From positions 1 through 36,619 of the forward strand of contig JABWBO010000032.1 of assembly GCA_013360465.1 (NCBI GenBank): a DNA stretch of 36,619 bases. The letters are read 5' to 3'. Positions 25,131-32,952 of this stretch are shown here, one piece after another (the stretch's first letter is position 1; each line of letters begins with the position of its first letter). The notes below the pieces were generated by a model. It searched no databases and was not told the origin of the DNA. It saw only the letters and a list, made by a program, of their open reading frames with translations. The translations under genes were made by a program, and so were the position numbers. This DNA is from Anaerolineae bacterium. GTDB lineage: Bacteria > Chloroflexota > Anaerolineae > Aggregatilineales > Phototrophicaceae.

Positions 25131-26639
25131 ATGGATATCCGCGCCCAGGTCTCGATGGTTTTCCACCTCGATAAGTGCATAGGCTGCCACACATGCAGTG
25201 TTGCCTGCAAGAACATCTGGACTGATCGCAAGGGCACCGAATATATGTGGTGGAATAACGTGGAAACCAAGCCGGGCACCGGCTATCCCACCCTATGGGA
25301 AGATCAGGAGAAGTATCACGGCGGCTGGGAACGAAAAAGCGGCAGCCTGAATCTTCGGCTGCACGGCAGGCTGGGCGGGCTGGCGAACATCTTTTTCAAC
25401 CCCTTCCTGCCGACCGTAGACGACTACTACGAGCCGTGGACATACCAGTACGATGAGCTTTTCAACGCCCCAGAGGGCGACGATCAGCCTACCGCGCGCC
25501 CTATCTCCATGATCACGGGTAAGCACATGGATATCGAAGCCGGGCCAAACTGGGATGATGACCTGGGTGGTTCGCCCGTGTACGCTGCCAACGATCCGAA
25601 TTTGGGCGAGCTTACCGAAGAAGAGCGAAGCCAGCTTAACGAGCTGGAACGGATGGTCTTTTTCTATCTACCCCGCATCTGCAATCACTGCCTGAATCCC
25701 GGCTGCGTTGCCGCCTGCCCCGCTGGCGCTATCTATAAGCGCGGCGAGGACGGCATCGTGCTGATCAGTCAGGAAAAATGCCGCGCCTGGCGTATGTGCA
25801 TCTCCGGCTGCCCCTATAAGAAGGTTTACTACAACTGGTCTACGGGCAAGTCGGAGAAATGCATCCTCTGCTATCCGCGCCTGGAAAGCGGACATGCCCC
25901 AGCCTGCTTCCATTCCTGCGTCGGACGTATTCGTTATCTGGGTCTCCTGCTTTACGACGCGGACCGTATTCATGAGACGACCCTGGCTCCCGATGATCAG
26001 CTTGTCGAAGCGCATCGGGCGATCATCCAGGACCCATTTGATCCCCAGGTAATCGCCGCAGCTAAAGCCAATGGCATCTCCGATGCGATGATCAACGCGG
26101 CGCAGCACTCGCCTGTCTACAAATTCGTCAAGAAGTGGAAGCTGGCTCTCCCCCTCCACCCGGAGTTTCGCACGCTGCCGATGCTCTTCTACGTGCCACC
26201 CATGCTGCCCGTGCTGGCAAAGCTGCGGGAGGGGCATTACGAAATCAGCGGAGTGGGCGATCAGGGATTAGCTCCCATGCTCAGCTCGCTTGAGCGGGCG
26301 CGAATGCCACTCCGTTACATGGCGCACTTATTTTCGGGCGGCAACGAGGAAATAGTCGCGGCAGTCTACCGAAAGCTCATCGCCGTGCGCATCGCCAAAC
26401 GCGCCCAACACGTCAGCGAGGCGACACCGGACGAGGTGCAGCAAGCCATGACCGTCGGAAATACAAACCCGGAGGAGATCGAAGCCATCTTCCAGTTGAC
26501 CTCGAAACCGACCTTTGAAGAACGTTTTGTCATCCCACCATTGGCGCGTGAAATGGCTGTCGAGGCGACCCTCGATCCGTTCACCCATAAGCCTGAGACG
26601 GGCTTCGGCTTCCGCAGAGCGCCGAAGCGGGGAGGGTAA
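25131..26639 (+). CDS. narH: respiratory nitrate reductase beta subunit NarH
   Basis: 502 residues carrying the electron-transfer iron-sulfur clusters of NarGHI. Cysteine groups are C16/C19/C22/C26, C184/C187/C192/C196, C217/C223/C227 and C244/C247/C259/C263. W220 replaces a cysteine in CRAWRMCISGC, the known feature that makes one cluster [3Fe-4S] in this subunit. AAGGAG is 7 nt from the ATG at 25131; the GTG three bases earlier is less likely. It follows narG by 85 nt and narJ starts 2 nt after its stop. Residues about 395-500 are the family C-terminal region. Confidence 0.98.
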   Translation: MDIRAQVSMVFHLDKCIGCHTCSVACKNIWTDRKGTEYMWWNNVETKPGTGYPTLWEDQEKYHGGWERKSGSLNLRLHGRLGGLANIFFNPFLPTVDDYYEPWTYQYDELFNAPEGDDQPTARPISMITGKHMDIEAGPNWDDDLGGSPVYAANDPNLGELTEEERSQLNELERMVFFYLPRICNHCLNPGCVAACPAGAIYKRGEDGIVLISQEKCRAWRMCISGCPYKKVYYNWSTGKSEKCILCYPRLESGHAPACFHSCVGRIRYLGLLLYDADRIHETTLAPDDQLVEAHRAIIQDPFDPQVIAAAKANGISDAMINAAQHSPVYKFVKKWKLALPLHPEFRTLPMLFYVPPMLPVLAKLREGHYEISGVGDQGLAPMLSSLERARMPLRYMAHLFSGGNEEIVAAVYRKLIAVRIAKRAQHVSEATPDEVQQAMTVGNTNPEEIEAIFQLTSKPTFEERFVIPPLAREMAVEATLDPFTHKPETGFGFRRAPKRGG

Positions 26640-26641
26640 TC

Positions 26642-27238
26642 ATGAGTAAGCAAGTTGCTGCGCGACATCTGATGAGCCTGTTCGCCGACATGCTGGACTA
26701 TCCACAGGCGAATCTGCGGGACAGAGTTCAGGAAGCCGAGGCGCTGGCAGGCGCTGCCAACGCTCAAGCCGGGCAGTTTGTCAGCGAGTTCCGCGCCTTT
26801 GTAGAAGAAACCCCGCTGGGTAGTTTGCAGGAAATCTACACGGGAACATTCGACCTGGATGCTGCCTGCCATCCCTATGTGGGCTACCACATGTTTGGCG
26901 AGACCTACAAGCGAAGCCCCTTTCTGGTGGGGCTTAAGGAGCGCTATCGGGCGCATAACTTCGCAGCACCAGCCAACGAGCTGCCCGATCATCTGGCGGT
27001 GGTGCTGCGTTTTCTGGCAGTGTGCGATGATGAGGAGCTGTCCCGCGAATTGATCGACCTGGGACTGCGCACCTGTCTTGAAAAGATGACCGGTGATGTT
27101 GATCCAGATGCATTGACTGAGGAAGGACAGGAACAACCGGAGATCAACCTCGGCGGCTTGAGGGTCTATAAGCAAGTCTTGCGGGCGCTCCAGCTCGTGC
27201 TGCAAGTTCAACCGCAATCCGTTGAGGCTTTACCTTGA
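26642..27238 (+). CDS. narJ: nitrate reductase molybdenum cofactor assembly chaperone NarJ
   Basis: 198 residues of the TorD/NarJ family. These chaperones bind NarG, help insert the molybdenum cofactor and delay membrane attachment; they are not part of the final enzyme. The sequence is mostly helical with family segments SLFADMLDYPQANL, YTGTFDLDAACHPYVGYH, RSPFLVGLKERY-like (here KRSPFLVGLKERY) and PDHLAVVLRFLA. It starts 2 nt after narH with GGGGAGGG upstream, so it is translationally linked. The C-terminus runs to VEALP with no recognisable extra domain. Confidence 0.95.
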   Translation: MSKQVAARHLMSLFADMLDYPQANLRDRVQEAEALAGAANAQAGQFVSEFRAFVEETPLGSLQEIYTGTFDLDAACHPYVGYHMFGETYKRSPFLVGLKERYRAHNFAAPANELPDHLAVVLRFLAVCDDEELSRELIDLGLRTCLEKMTGDVDPDALTEEGQEQPEINLGGLRVYKQVLRALQLVLQVQPQSVEALP

Positions 27239-27261
27239 TTAGGAACCCGACCCACTACGGG

Positions 27262-27283
27262 CACAGGGGGTACACAGGGGGTA
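27262..27283 (+). repeat. tandem 11-bp duplication at the narI ribosome-binding region
   Basis: CACAGGGGGTA occurs twice end to end (27262-27272 and 27273-27283), ending 6 nt before the narI ATG at 27290. Each copy carries a GGGGGT purine run that can serve as a Shine-Dalgarno, so the ribosome-binding site is duplicated; only the second copy is at a usual distance. Confidence 0.75.
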
Positions 27284-27289
27284 CAGACG

Positions 27290-27967
27290 ATGCTAAACAT
27301 AGTCCTGTTTATTGTATTTCCTTACGTCTCCGTTATCCTGGCTGTTGTGGTAGGGAGCTACCGCTACTTCTTTGATCGTTTCACGTATTCCTCCCAATCG
27401 TCGCAGTTCCTGGAGAATCGGAAGCTGTTCTACGGCTCGGTCCCCTGGCACTACGGCGTGATCCTGGTCCTCACGGCGCATGTCCTGGCGCTGCTCTTCC
27501 CTGCCGAATGGGGCATACTCATTGGCGTGCCGATCCGTCTGTACATCCTGGAGGTGACGGGATACATCCTGGCTGCAATTGCGATTCTGGGCATGACGAT
27601 GCTCATCGTGCGGCGGCTGACGGCGATACGCGCCCGCGTTGTGACCTCGCGCATGGACTGGGTGCTGCTGGCGGTACTGCTGGCACAGGTCGTGCTGGGA
27701 TTATGGGTCGCCCTGTTCTACCGCTGGGGAGCGGACTGGTATCTTCATACCGCCGTACCCTGGATTCTCTCTCTGGTGACGCTCAACCCTCAGATTCAGT
27801 ATGTCACGGTCCTGCCTGTGGTGGTTCAACTGCACCTGCTGGGCGGTTTCCTGGTGATAGCCCTGTTCCCCTTCACCCGCCTGGTGCATCTGATGACGTT
27901 CCCCATAACCTATCTATGGCGACCTTATCAGGTGGTGGTCTGGAACCGCCGGGCGCGAAAGCCATGA
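27290..27967 (+). CDS. narI: respiratory nitrate reductase gamma subunit NarI
   Basis: 225 residues, the usual size for the cytochrome b membrane anchor that takes electrons from quinol and passes them to NarH. Five hydrophobic segments are visible. The haem b ligands expected from E. coli NarI are present: two histidines in helix two (PWHYGVILVLTAHVLALLFP) and two in the last helix (VQLHLLGGF and TRLVHLMTFP). It is the last gene of the nar operon; no nitrate transporter (narK) follows. It converges with the uroporphyrinogen-decarboxylase-like gene across 43 nt with no obvious terminator. Confidence 0.96.
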   Translation: MLNIVLFIVFPYVSVILAVVVGSYRYFFDRFTYSSQSSQFLENRKLFYGSVPWHYGVILVLTAHVLALLFPAEWGILIGVPIRLYILEVTGYILAAIAILGMTMLIVRRLTAIRARVVTSRMDWVLLAVLLAQVVLGLWVALFYRWGADWYLHTAVPWILSLVTLNPQIQYVTVLPVVVQLHLLGGFLVIALFPFTRLVHLMTFPITYLWRPYQVVVWNRRARKP

Positions 27968-28010
27968 AGCCGGCGCGCCTGGCGTCGATCAAGCTGATTC
28001 GGTTCGTCCG

Positions 28011-29045
28011 CTAGAGATCGCGGAGGGTGCGCAGCACCGTCGCCATCGACTGCTGCCAGTTGACGGGAAGATGCTCAGAGACACCGAAGGCAAGCCCTCG
28101 ACCGTCAGGCGCGGCTTGCCGCACGCGCTCGCGCACAAGCTGGCTCAGTTCGTCCGCCGGCAGGAGGTAGCTGCCAATATTGAGATTCGACCAGAAGCGC
28201 TTATCGGGCCAGACGGCGCGCGCCTGCGCCAGCGTCAGATCGCCTTCCGGCGGAGCCGTCAGCGATTCGAGGACGTCCATCGGCGCCCGGGCGATTAAAT
28301 CCTTGCACGAAGACAGTTTGCCGTCGTAGTGGGTGCTGACAAACTTACCCGCGCTGTGCAGTATAGGGAATAACTCGTCGTAAACCGGCAGGATCAGTTT
28401 TTGATAACGCGCCGGACCGATCATATCGGCGGAGAAATTCTCTAGCAGATAGATCAGCCTGCCGGGTCCTGCCGCCGCTATCTCGATGGTTCGGCGGAAA
28501 TTGGCGAGCATCGCTTCGTACAGCGCCATCACTTCCGCTTCGAGATCGAACAGATGATAGCCGAGATTTTCCACGCCGGCGTAATCGACCAGGATGACCT
28601 GGATCGGTGTGCGCCCGACGTGAGCCAGCGCCACGCCGAAAGGCGGCAGAGCGCGCTCCTGCTCTAGAAAACGCTCGTAATCCGGCTCGATGACCGCGCT
28701 GCGGACGATGTGCGTCATGATGGCGTAATCGGCGGACGTTTCCAGCAGATACTTCTTGTGCCAGCCATCGACAAATGTCTCTTTGAGGTCGCCGACCGGG
28801 GTATGGAGGGTGCGCTGCTCGATCTCCACCCCCTGCTCGGTCCAGACCTTCGTCCGATATTCGACATCGGGATAGGTCGTCTTGACGGTCGGCAGATGCC
28901 AGGTGACGCCCAGTCCAAGATCGAAGAGCGGCTGCCAGCCGGGGTCGTCCGGCAGGTCACGCCACAGCCACTCGTAAATCGTGTAGGGGATGATGTCCGG
29001 GCGTTCGCCAGCCCAAAAGGCGTGCAGTCGTTCCTGAATGCTCAT
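28011..29045 (-). CDS. uroporphyrinogen decarboxylase (UroD/MtaA)-family protein
   Basis: 344 residues of the UroD superfamily, which includes haem-pathway decarboxylases and the corrinoid methyltransferases MtaA and CmuA. Recognisable segments are VILVDYAGVENLGYH, LPVYDELFPILHSAGKFVSTHYDG and SEHLPVNW. The zinc-binding HxC of MtaA-type enzymes is H-Y-D here (STHYDGKLSSC), though a cysteine follows six residues on. Haem synthesis is unlikely given the operon. This family often appears in carbohydrate clusters of uncultured bacteria without known function. It is the last gene of the seven-gene minus operon, 7 nt after the epimerase-like gene. Methyl transfer or decarboxylation of a sugar-derived compound is possible but unproven. 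Confidence 0.8.
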   Translation of the reverse strand: MSIQERLHAFWAGERPDIIPYTIYEWLWRDLPDDPGWQPLFDLGLGVTWHLPTVKTTYPDVEYRTKVWTEQGVEIEQRTLHTPVGDLKETFVDGWHKKYLLETSADYAIMTHIVRSAVIEPDYERFLEQERALPPFGVALAHVGRTPIQVILVDYAGVENLGYHLFDLEAEVMALYEAMLANFRRTIEIAAAGPGRLIYLLENFSADMIGPARYQKLILPVYDELFPILHSAGKFVSTHYDGKLSSCKDLIARAPMDVLESLTAPPEGDLTLAQARAVWPDKRFWSNLNIGSYLLPADELSQLVRERVRQAAPDGRGLAFGVSEHLPVNWQQSMATVLRTLRDL

Positions 29046-29052
29046 GAGTGCC

Positions 29053-30033
29053 TTACCTTGATACCACGATCCGCTGCCCTTGCTGTTGAATCCGACTCAC
29101 GCGGCTCAGCCCGGTGTAGACCACCATCGCCGCTTCATATTCGATCACTTCACCGGGTTGAATCACCCGCTGCCGTCCCGCTTCGATGGCTTGTTCCAGC
29201 CGCACCGGATAGCCAACCCAGGGTTCAATTGCCAGTTGATACAGTCCGCGCCAGCCGCCATACACCTGCCAGATCCACAGCGCGCGAAAGATATCTGCCG
29301 GGTACACCATGCCAATGCCGATGTGGCGCACCGTGTCGGTCAGCGCAAACCAGTTCTCGCTCAGTTCGGTGGCGTAGTGCCCGCCAAACACGTTTGCTTC
29401 GAACGGCTGCACCCGGCTGGCATCCACGCCGTTGGGCAGCCGGGACCAGGAGTACACCTGCCCCGCTTCGCCCAATGCTGGACCTGACGACTGCCCGACC
29501 CATCCGGTACAGGCGGGCAGATCAATCCGGTGGTTGGGTGTGATGGCAAACACCGGATGAATGCCCCAGATCAGATCGAGCGCGTCCAGTCCTAGATTGG
29601 TCAGCCTGTAGCGCAGGTGAATGACCGCCTGTTCCGGGTCAAGCCGCAGCCAGCGCTCGAAACGCAGCGGCAGCACCGCCGTCCCTACGCCGGTGTACAG
29701 ACCGTCGGGTCCATCGTCGCGCCATTCCCAGGGCAGCGCCCACAGCTCGCCCATGCCTGGCAGGCGCTCGCCGCGATACTCACACGGCTCGGTGGACGGC
29801 AGAATTTCGTCCCAGCCGCCGGGCCAGGTATCATCAAAGCTGGAACCGTATGGGATCGAGCGGGGTAGATTACGCGGGTGATGCCACAGGAGCTGCGTGT
29901 CGCTCGGTTTATGCGTGATGCTGTAGACCCGGGCGCCGGTTTCCGGCAGCACCACCACCTGAAGCTGCGGGTTGTCCAGCACCACCGCACGCAGCCCGTT
30001 GTACTGCCAGCGGCTGTCCAAACGGCTGCTCAT
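29053..30033 (-). CDS. aldose 1-epimerase-like (galactose mutarotase fold) protein
   Basis: 326 residues with the beta-sandwich pattern of aldose 1-epimerase-like proteins: VVVLPETGARVYSITHK near the start, DDTWPGGWDEILPSTEP near 67-83, and WGIHPVFAITPNHRIDLP near 158-175, where the histidine would lie in the sugar-binding cleft. The C-terminal part has AIEPWVGYPVRLEQAIEAG. The catalytic His/Glu pair of true mutarotases cannot be placed with certainty, so the protein may bind or epimerise a sugar, or be a carbohydrate-lyase-like relative. Its start codon abuts the stop of the SDR gene upstream (zero spacing). It presumably acts on the sugar released by the glycosidase of this operon. Confidence 0.75.
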   Translation of the reverse strand: MSSRLDSRWQYNGLRAVVLDNPQLQVVVLPETGARVYSITHKPSDTQLLWHHPRNLPRSIPYGSSFDDTWPGGWDEILPSTEPCEYRGERLPGMGELWALPWEWRDDGPDGLYTGVGTAVLPLRFERWLRLDPEQAVIHLRYRLTNLGLDALDLIWGIHPVFAITPNHRIDLPACTGWVGQSSGPALGEAGQVYSWSRLPNGVDASRVQPFEANVFGGHYATELSENWFALTDTVRHIGIGMVYPADIFRALWIWQVYGGWRGLYQLAIEPWVGYPVRLEQAIEAGRQRVIQPGEVIEYEAAMVVYTGLSRVSRIQQQGQRIVVSR

Positions 30034-30816
30034 CTAGACCACAATCCCCATCGCCGGCGCTAACCCCGCCGAAAATCCACCGTCAATCGTTAACATGCTG
30101 CCGGTGACAAACGCAGCGTCGTCTGACGCCAGGTAGACCACGCCGCTGGCAACTTCCTCCGCCGCGCCGATGCGCCCCAGCGCGTGCAGACGGGACGCCT
30201 GCTCCCGAATGTGCGGTCCCAGCGCAAAGAATTTTGCGTTCATCGGCGTCTCGATCCAGCCCGGGCAGATTCCATTGACGCGAATGCCCTCGATGCTGTG
30301 ATCCATCGCCAGGGCGCGCGTGAGCTGGGCAATACCGCCTTTGCTGGCGCAGTAGGCTGCGATACCCCCTTCGGCGAAAAAGCTGTTGACCGATGCCATA
30401 TTGACAATGACACCTCCCTGTCCCTGCTTGCGGAACTGAATCACGGCGTATTTGGCGCAGAAAAATGTGCCCTTGAGATTGACGCCGATCAGCCGGTCAA
30501 ATTCGGCTTCGGTGGTATCCACCGCGTTTTTTTCCAGCATGATCGCTGCGTTGTTGACCAGGATGTTCAGCTGTCCGAAGTGGCTCACGCTGTCCGCCAC
30601 CGCCCGCTCACAGTCTTCCACGCGCGATACATCCGCCGGAATGAATACCGCCGTGCCCCCCTGCTCGGTGATCGTCTGCACGGTCTCGGCGCCCATCGTC
30701 GGGTTGATGTCCGCCACCGCGATACGCGCGCCTTCCTGCGCCAGCCGCACCGCCGTCGCCCGTCCGATCCCCGACGCTGCGCCGGTGATAAGCGCCACGC
30801 GATCCTTCAGCCTCAT
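30034..30816 (-). CDS. short-chain dehydrogenase/reductase (SDR), complete catalytic set
   Basis: 260 residues from the chosen start, a classical SDR: TGAASGIG at 11-18, NNAA at 88-91, serine in NMASVNS near 141 and Y155-x3-K159 (YCASK). ADINP after the second strand suggests NAD. The frame extends to 30828, but the ATG at 30816 has GGAG 6 nt upstream and gives the usual MRLKDRVALITG start. It probably oxidises or reduces a hydroxyl of the sugar handled by this operon. It is followed without a gap by the epimerase-like gene and preceded by a second, atypical SDR. Confidence 0.92.
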   Translation of the reverse strand: MRLKDRVALITGAASGIGRATAVRLAQEGARIAVADINPTMGAETVQTITEQGGTAVFIPADVSRVEDCERAVADSVSHFGQLNILVNNAAIMLEKNAVDTTEAEFDRLIGVNLKGTFFCAKYAVIQFRKQGQGGVIVNMASVNSFFAEGGIAAYCASKGGIAQLTRALAMDHSIEGIRVNGICPGWIETPMNAKFFALGPHIREQASRLHALGRIGAAEEVASGVVYLASDDAAFVTGSMLTIDGGFSAGLAPAMGIVV

Positions 30817-30853
30817 CATTTGCTCCATTTCGTCTGAGTGTACAGAGAGTTCA

Positions 30854-31630
30854 TCACCCTTTCAGTCCGCCGCCAGCCGCCAGCCAACCGCCATCCACCA
30901 CCAGAATATGCCCGGTCACATAGGACGCTGCCTGCGAAGCCAGAAACACCGCCGCCCCGGCACAGTCTTCCGGCTCGCCCAACCGATTGAGCGGAATCTT
31001 AGCTAAGCGGCTGGCGCGCACCTCCGGGTTGGACAGCAGTCCCAGCGTCTGACCAGTCACGATGGTTCCCGGCGCGATGGCGTTGACCCGGATGCCATAC
31101 GGCGCCCATTCAATCGCTTGAGCGCGCGTCATGGCGCCGATTCCCCCGTTGCCGGTCACATAAGACGCCTGGTTCGGCACGCCGAAGAAATTCGAGAGCG
31201 ATGCGATGTGGATGATGCTGCCGCCCTGCCGCAGCATAGACTCGGCAGCCGCCTTCGCCAGAAAGAAGCGCGCTTTCAGGTTCAGCCCGATGACGGTTTC
31301 CCAATCGGCATCCGTCATTTCCAGCGCCGGCTTGCGCACGATCGTGCCCGATGACGTGACCAGGATGTCCAATCCGCCCAGCGCGCTGACTGCCGCTTCA
31401 ACCAGCTGCGCCGGCGCATCCGGCTGGCGCAGATCCACCGGCAGCACGACGGCTCGCGTTCCGGCTGCGCGCACCAGCGACGCCGTCTGTTCGAGTTCCG
31501 CTTCACTGCGGCTGGCAAGCGCCACATCCGCACCCTGCCGGGCAAGCGCAGCGGCGATGCCCTGCCCAATACCCCGCCCGGCGCCGCTCACCAGCGCCTT
31601 TTTGCCTTCCAGCGAGAACAGGTTGTTCAC
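30854..31630 (-). CDS. SDR-fold protein lacking the catalytic lysine
   Basis: 258 residues beginning at a GTG that overlaps the aminotransferase stop (GTGA). The Rossmann motif is present (SGAGRGIGQG, about 15-24), and S144 and Y157 are in place, but the YxxxK lysine is asparagine: Y157-V-T-G-N161 (SYVTGNGG). The NNAG motif is also altered to TSSG (LVTSSGTI). The fold is otherwise complete to the C-terminal VTGHILVVDGG. Loss of the lysine normally abolishes classical SDR catalysis, so this may be a non-catalytic partner of the intact SDR next to it, or use another chemistry. The gene is not otherwise degraded. Confidence 0.88.
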   Translation of the reverse strand: MNNLFSLEGKKALVSGAGRGIGQGIAAALARQGADVALASRSEAELEQTASLVRAAGTRAVVLPVDLRQPDAPAQLVEAAVSALGGLDILVTSSGTIVRKPALEMTDADWETVIGLNLKARFFLAKAAAESMLRQGGSIIHIASLSNFFGVPNQASYVTGNGGIGAMTRAQAIEWAPYGIRVNAIAPGTIVTGQTLGLLSNPEVRASRLAKIPLNRLGEPEDCAGAAVFLASQAASYVTGHILVVDGGWLAAGGGLKG

Positions 31631-32946
31631 AGCACGTCGCTGATCGCCAGCGCCAGCCGCTCGACCATCTCATCAATCTGCTCGCGGGTGATGATCAGCG
31701 GGGGACCGAACGACACCATGTCCGGCGCGCCGCGCACCACCAGACCGCGCTCACGCGCCGCTCGTTCGATGCGCCGACCGATGTCGCTGCGAGCGACGCC
31801 GCTGGTATTGTCCTGTTTGAACTCCACGCCCCACCACAGCCCCAGCCCGCGCACATCGGTGATCGCCGGGAAATGCAGCTTCAGCGACTCCAGCCTTTGC
31901 CCCAGGTAAGGTCCAACTTCAGCCACATGCGCCAGCAGATGACGGCTCTCAAAATAGTCCAGCACCGCCAGCCCCGCCGCGCACGCCAGCGGATTGCCGG
32001 CAAAAGTGTGCCCGGCGTTGAACTGCACCCGCGCCTGAGTTTCACCCCAGAAGGCATCCGCCACTTTGTCGGATACGATGGTCGCCGCCAGCGGCGCATA
32101 TCCGCCGCTCATCCCCTTGCCGGTACACAAAATATCGGGCCAGACGCCAGCCTGTTCGGCATAAAACAACGTACCGGTGCGCCCGAAACCGGTGATGACC
32201 TCATCGTAAACCAGCACAACGTTGTGTCGATCGCAGATTTCGCGGAGGGACTGGAAATAGCTCGCCGGGGGCCAGACCAGCCCCTCAACGTTCATCACCG
32301 GTTCGATCACCACCGCCGCCACCGTCTCTGGACCCTCGCGGCGGATCGCCTCTTCGAACTGCAACACACAGGAAATCGCGCACTGCCCGGCATCCAACCG
32401 CAGCGGGCAGTGCGCGAAATTGGGCGGATGCACATGCACCATGCCGCCCATCATCGGCTCAAACGTGGTGCGCCGCGCCTCCACCCCCGACGCGCTCAGC
32501 GCGCCCAGTGTGCCGCCATGATATGAGCCGTAGGTGGCGATGACTTTGAACTTCTCCGGGTGTCCGGTCTGCTTCTGATACTGCCGCGCCATCTTGATTG
32601 CCGCCTCGACCGCTTCCGAACCGCCGCTGGCGAACTTGACGACATTGAACTGCGGCGGCGTAAGCTGGCTGATGCGCTCCGCCAGTTGAATCGCCGGCGG
32701 GTTGGTGCTGGCAAGCGGCGGCGCGAACGTCAGCCGGTGGAGCTGTTCCATGATGGCTTCGATCACCGTCATGTTGTTATGCCCCACGCTGACGACAAAC
32801 ACGCCTGCAAGACCATCAATGTACTGGCGTCCCTGGTCATCCCACAGATAGATGCCCTCGGCGTGATCGACGACAAACGGATTTTCAGAGAAATCCTTCA
32901 TCTGCTGAAAATCGACCATCAAGCGCGACACCGGCTTTCGGGTCAT
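31627..32946 (-). CDS. class III pyridoxal-phosphate aminotransferase
   Basis: 439 residues of the class III (omega) aminotransferase family. The PLP lysine is K277 (CTGKGMSGG), preceded by D248 in VYDEVITGFGRTG; the phosphate-binding GSEAVEAA is near 109-116 and the GSYHGGTLGA loop near 140-149. Members move amino groups between amines or amino acids and keto acids or aldehydes; relatives act on beta-alanine, taurine, GABA or amino sugars. It lies 6 nt after the glycosidase gene and overlaps the atypical SDR by 4 nt. In this operon a keto sugar or aldehyde made by the SDRs would be a reasonable partner, which is inference. Confidence 0.92.
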   Translation of the reverse strand: MTRKPVSRLMVDFQQMKDFSENPFVVDHAEGIYLWDDQGRQYIDGLAGVFVVSVGHNNMTVIEAIMEQLHRLTFAPPLASTNPPAIQLAERISQLTPPQFNVVKFASGGSEAVEAAIKMARQYQKQTGHPEKFKVIATYGSYHGGTLGALSASGVEARRTTFEPMMGGMVHVHPPNFAHCPLRLDAGQCAISCVLQFEEAIRREGPETVAAVVIEPVMNVEGLVWPPASYFQSLREICDRHNVVLVYDEVITGFGRTGTLFYAEQAGVWPDILCTGKGMSGGYAPLAATIVSDKVADAFWGETQARVQFNAGHTFAGNPLACAAGLAVLDYFESRHLLAHVAEVGPYLGQRLESLKLHFPAITDVRGLGLWWGVEFKQDNTSGVARSDIGRRIERAARERGLVVRGAPDMVSFGPPLIITREQIDEMVERLALAISDVL

Positions 32947-32952
32947 GATGTC

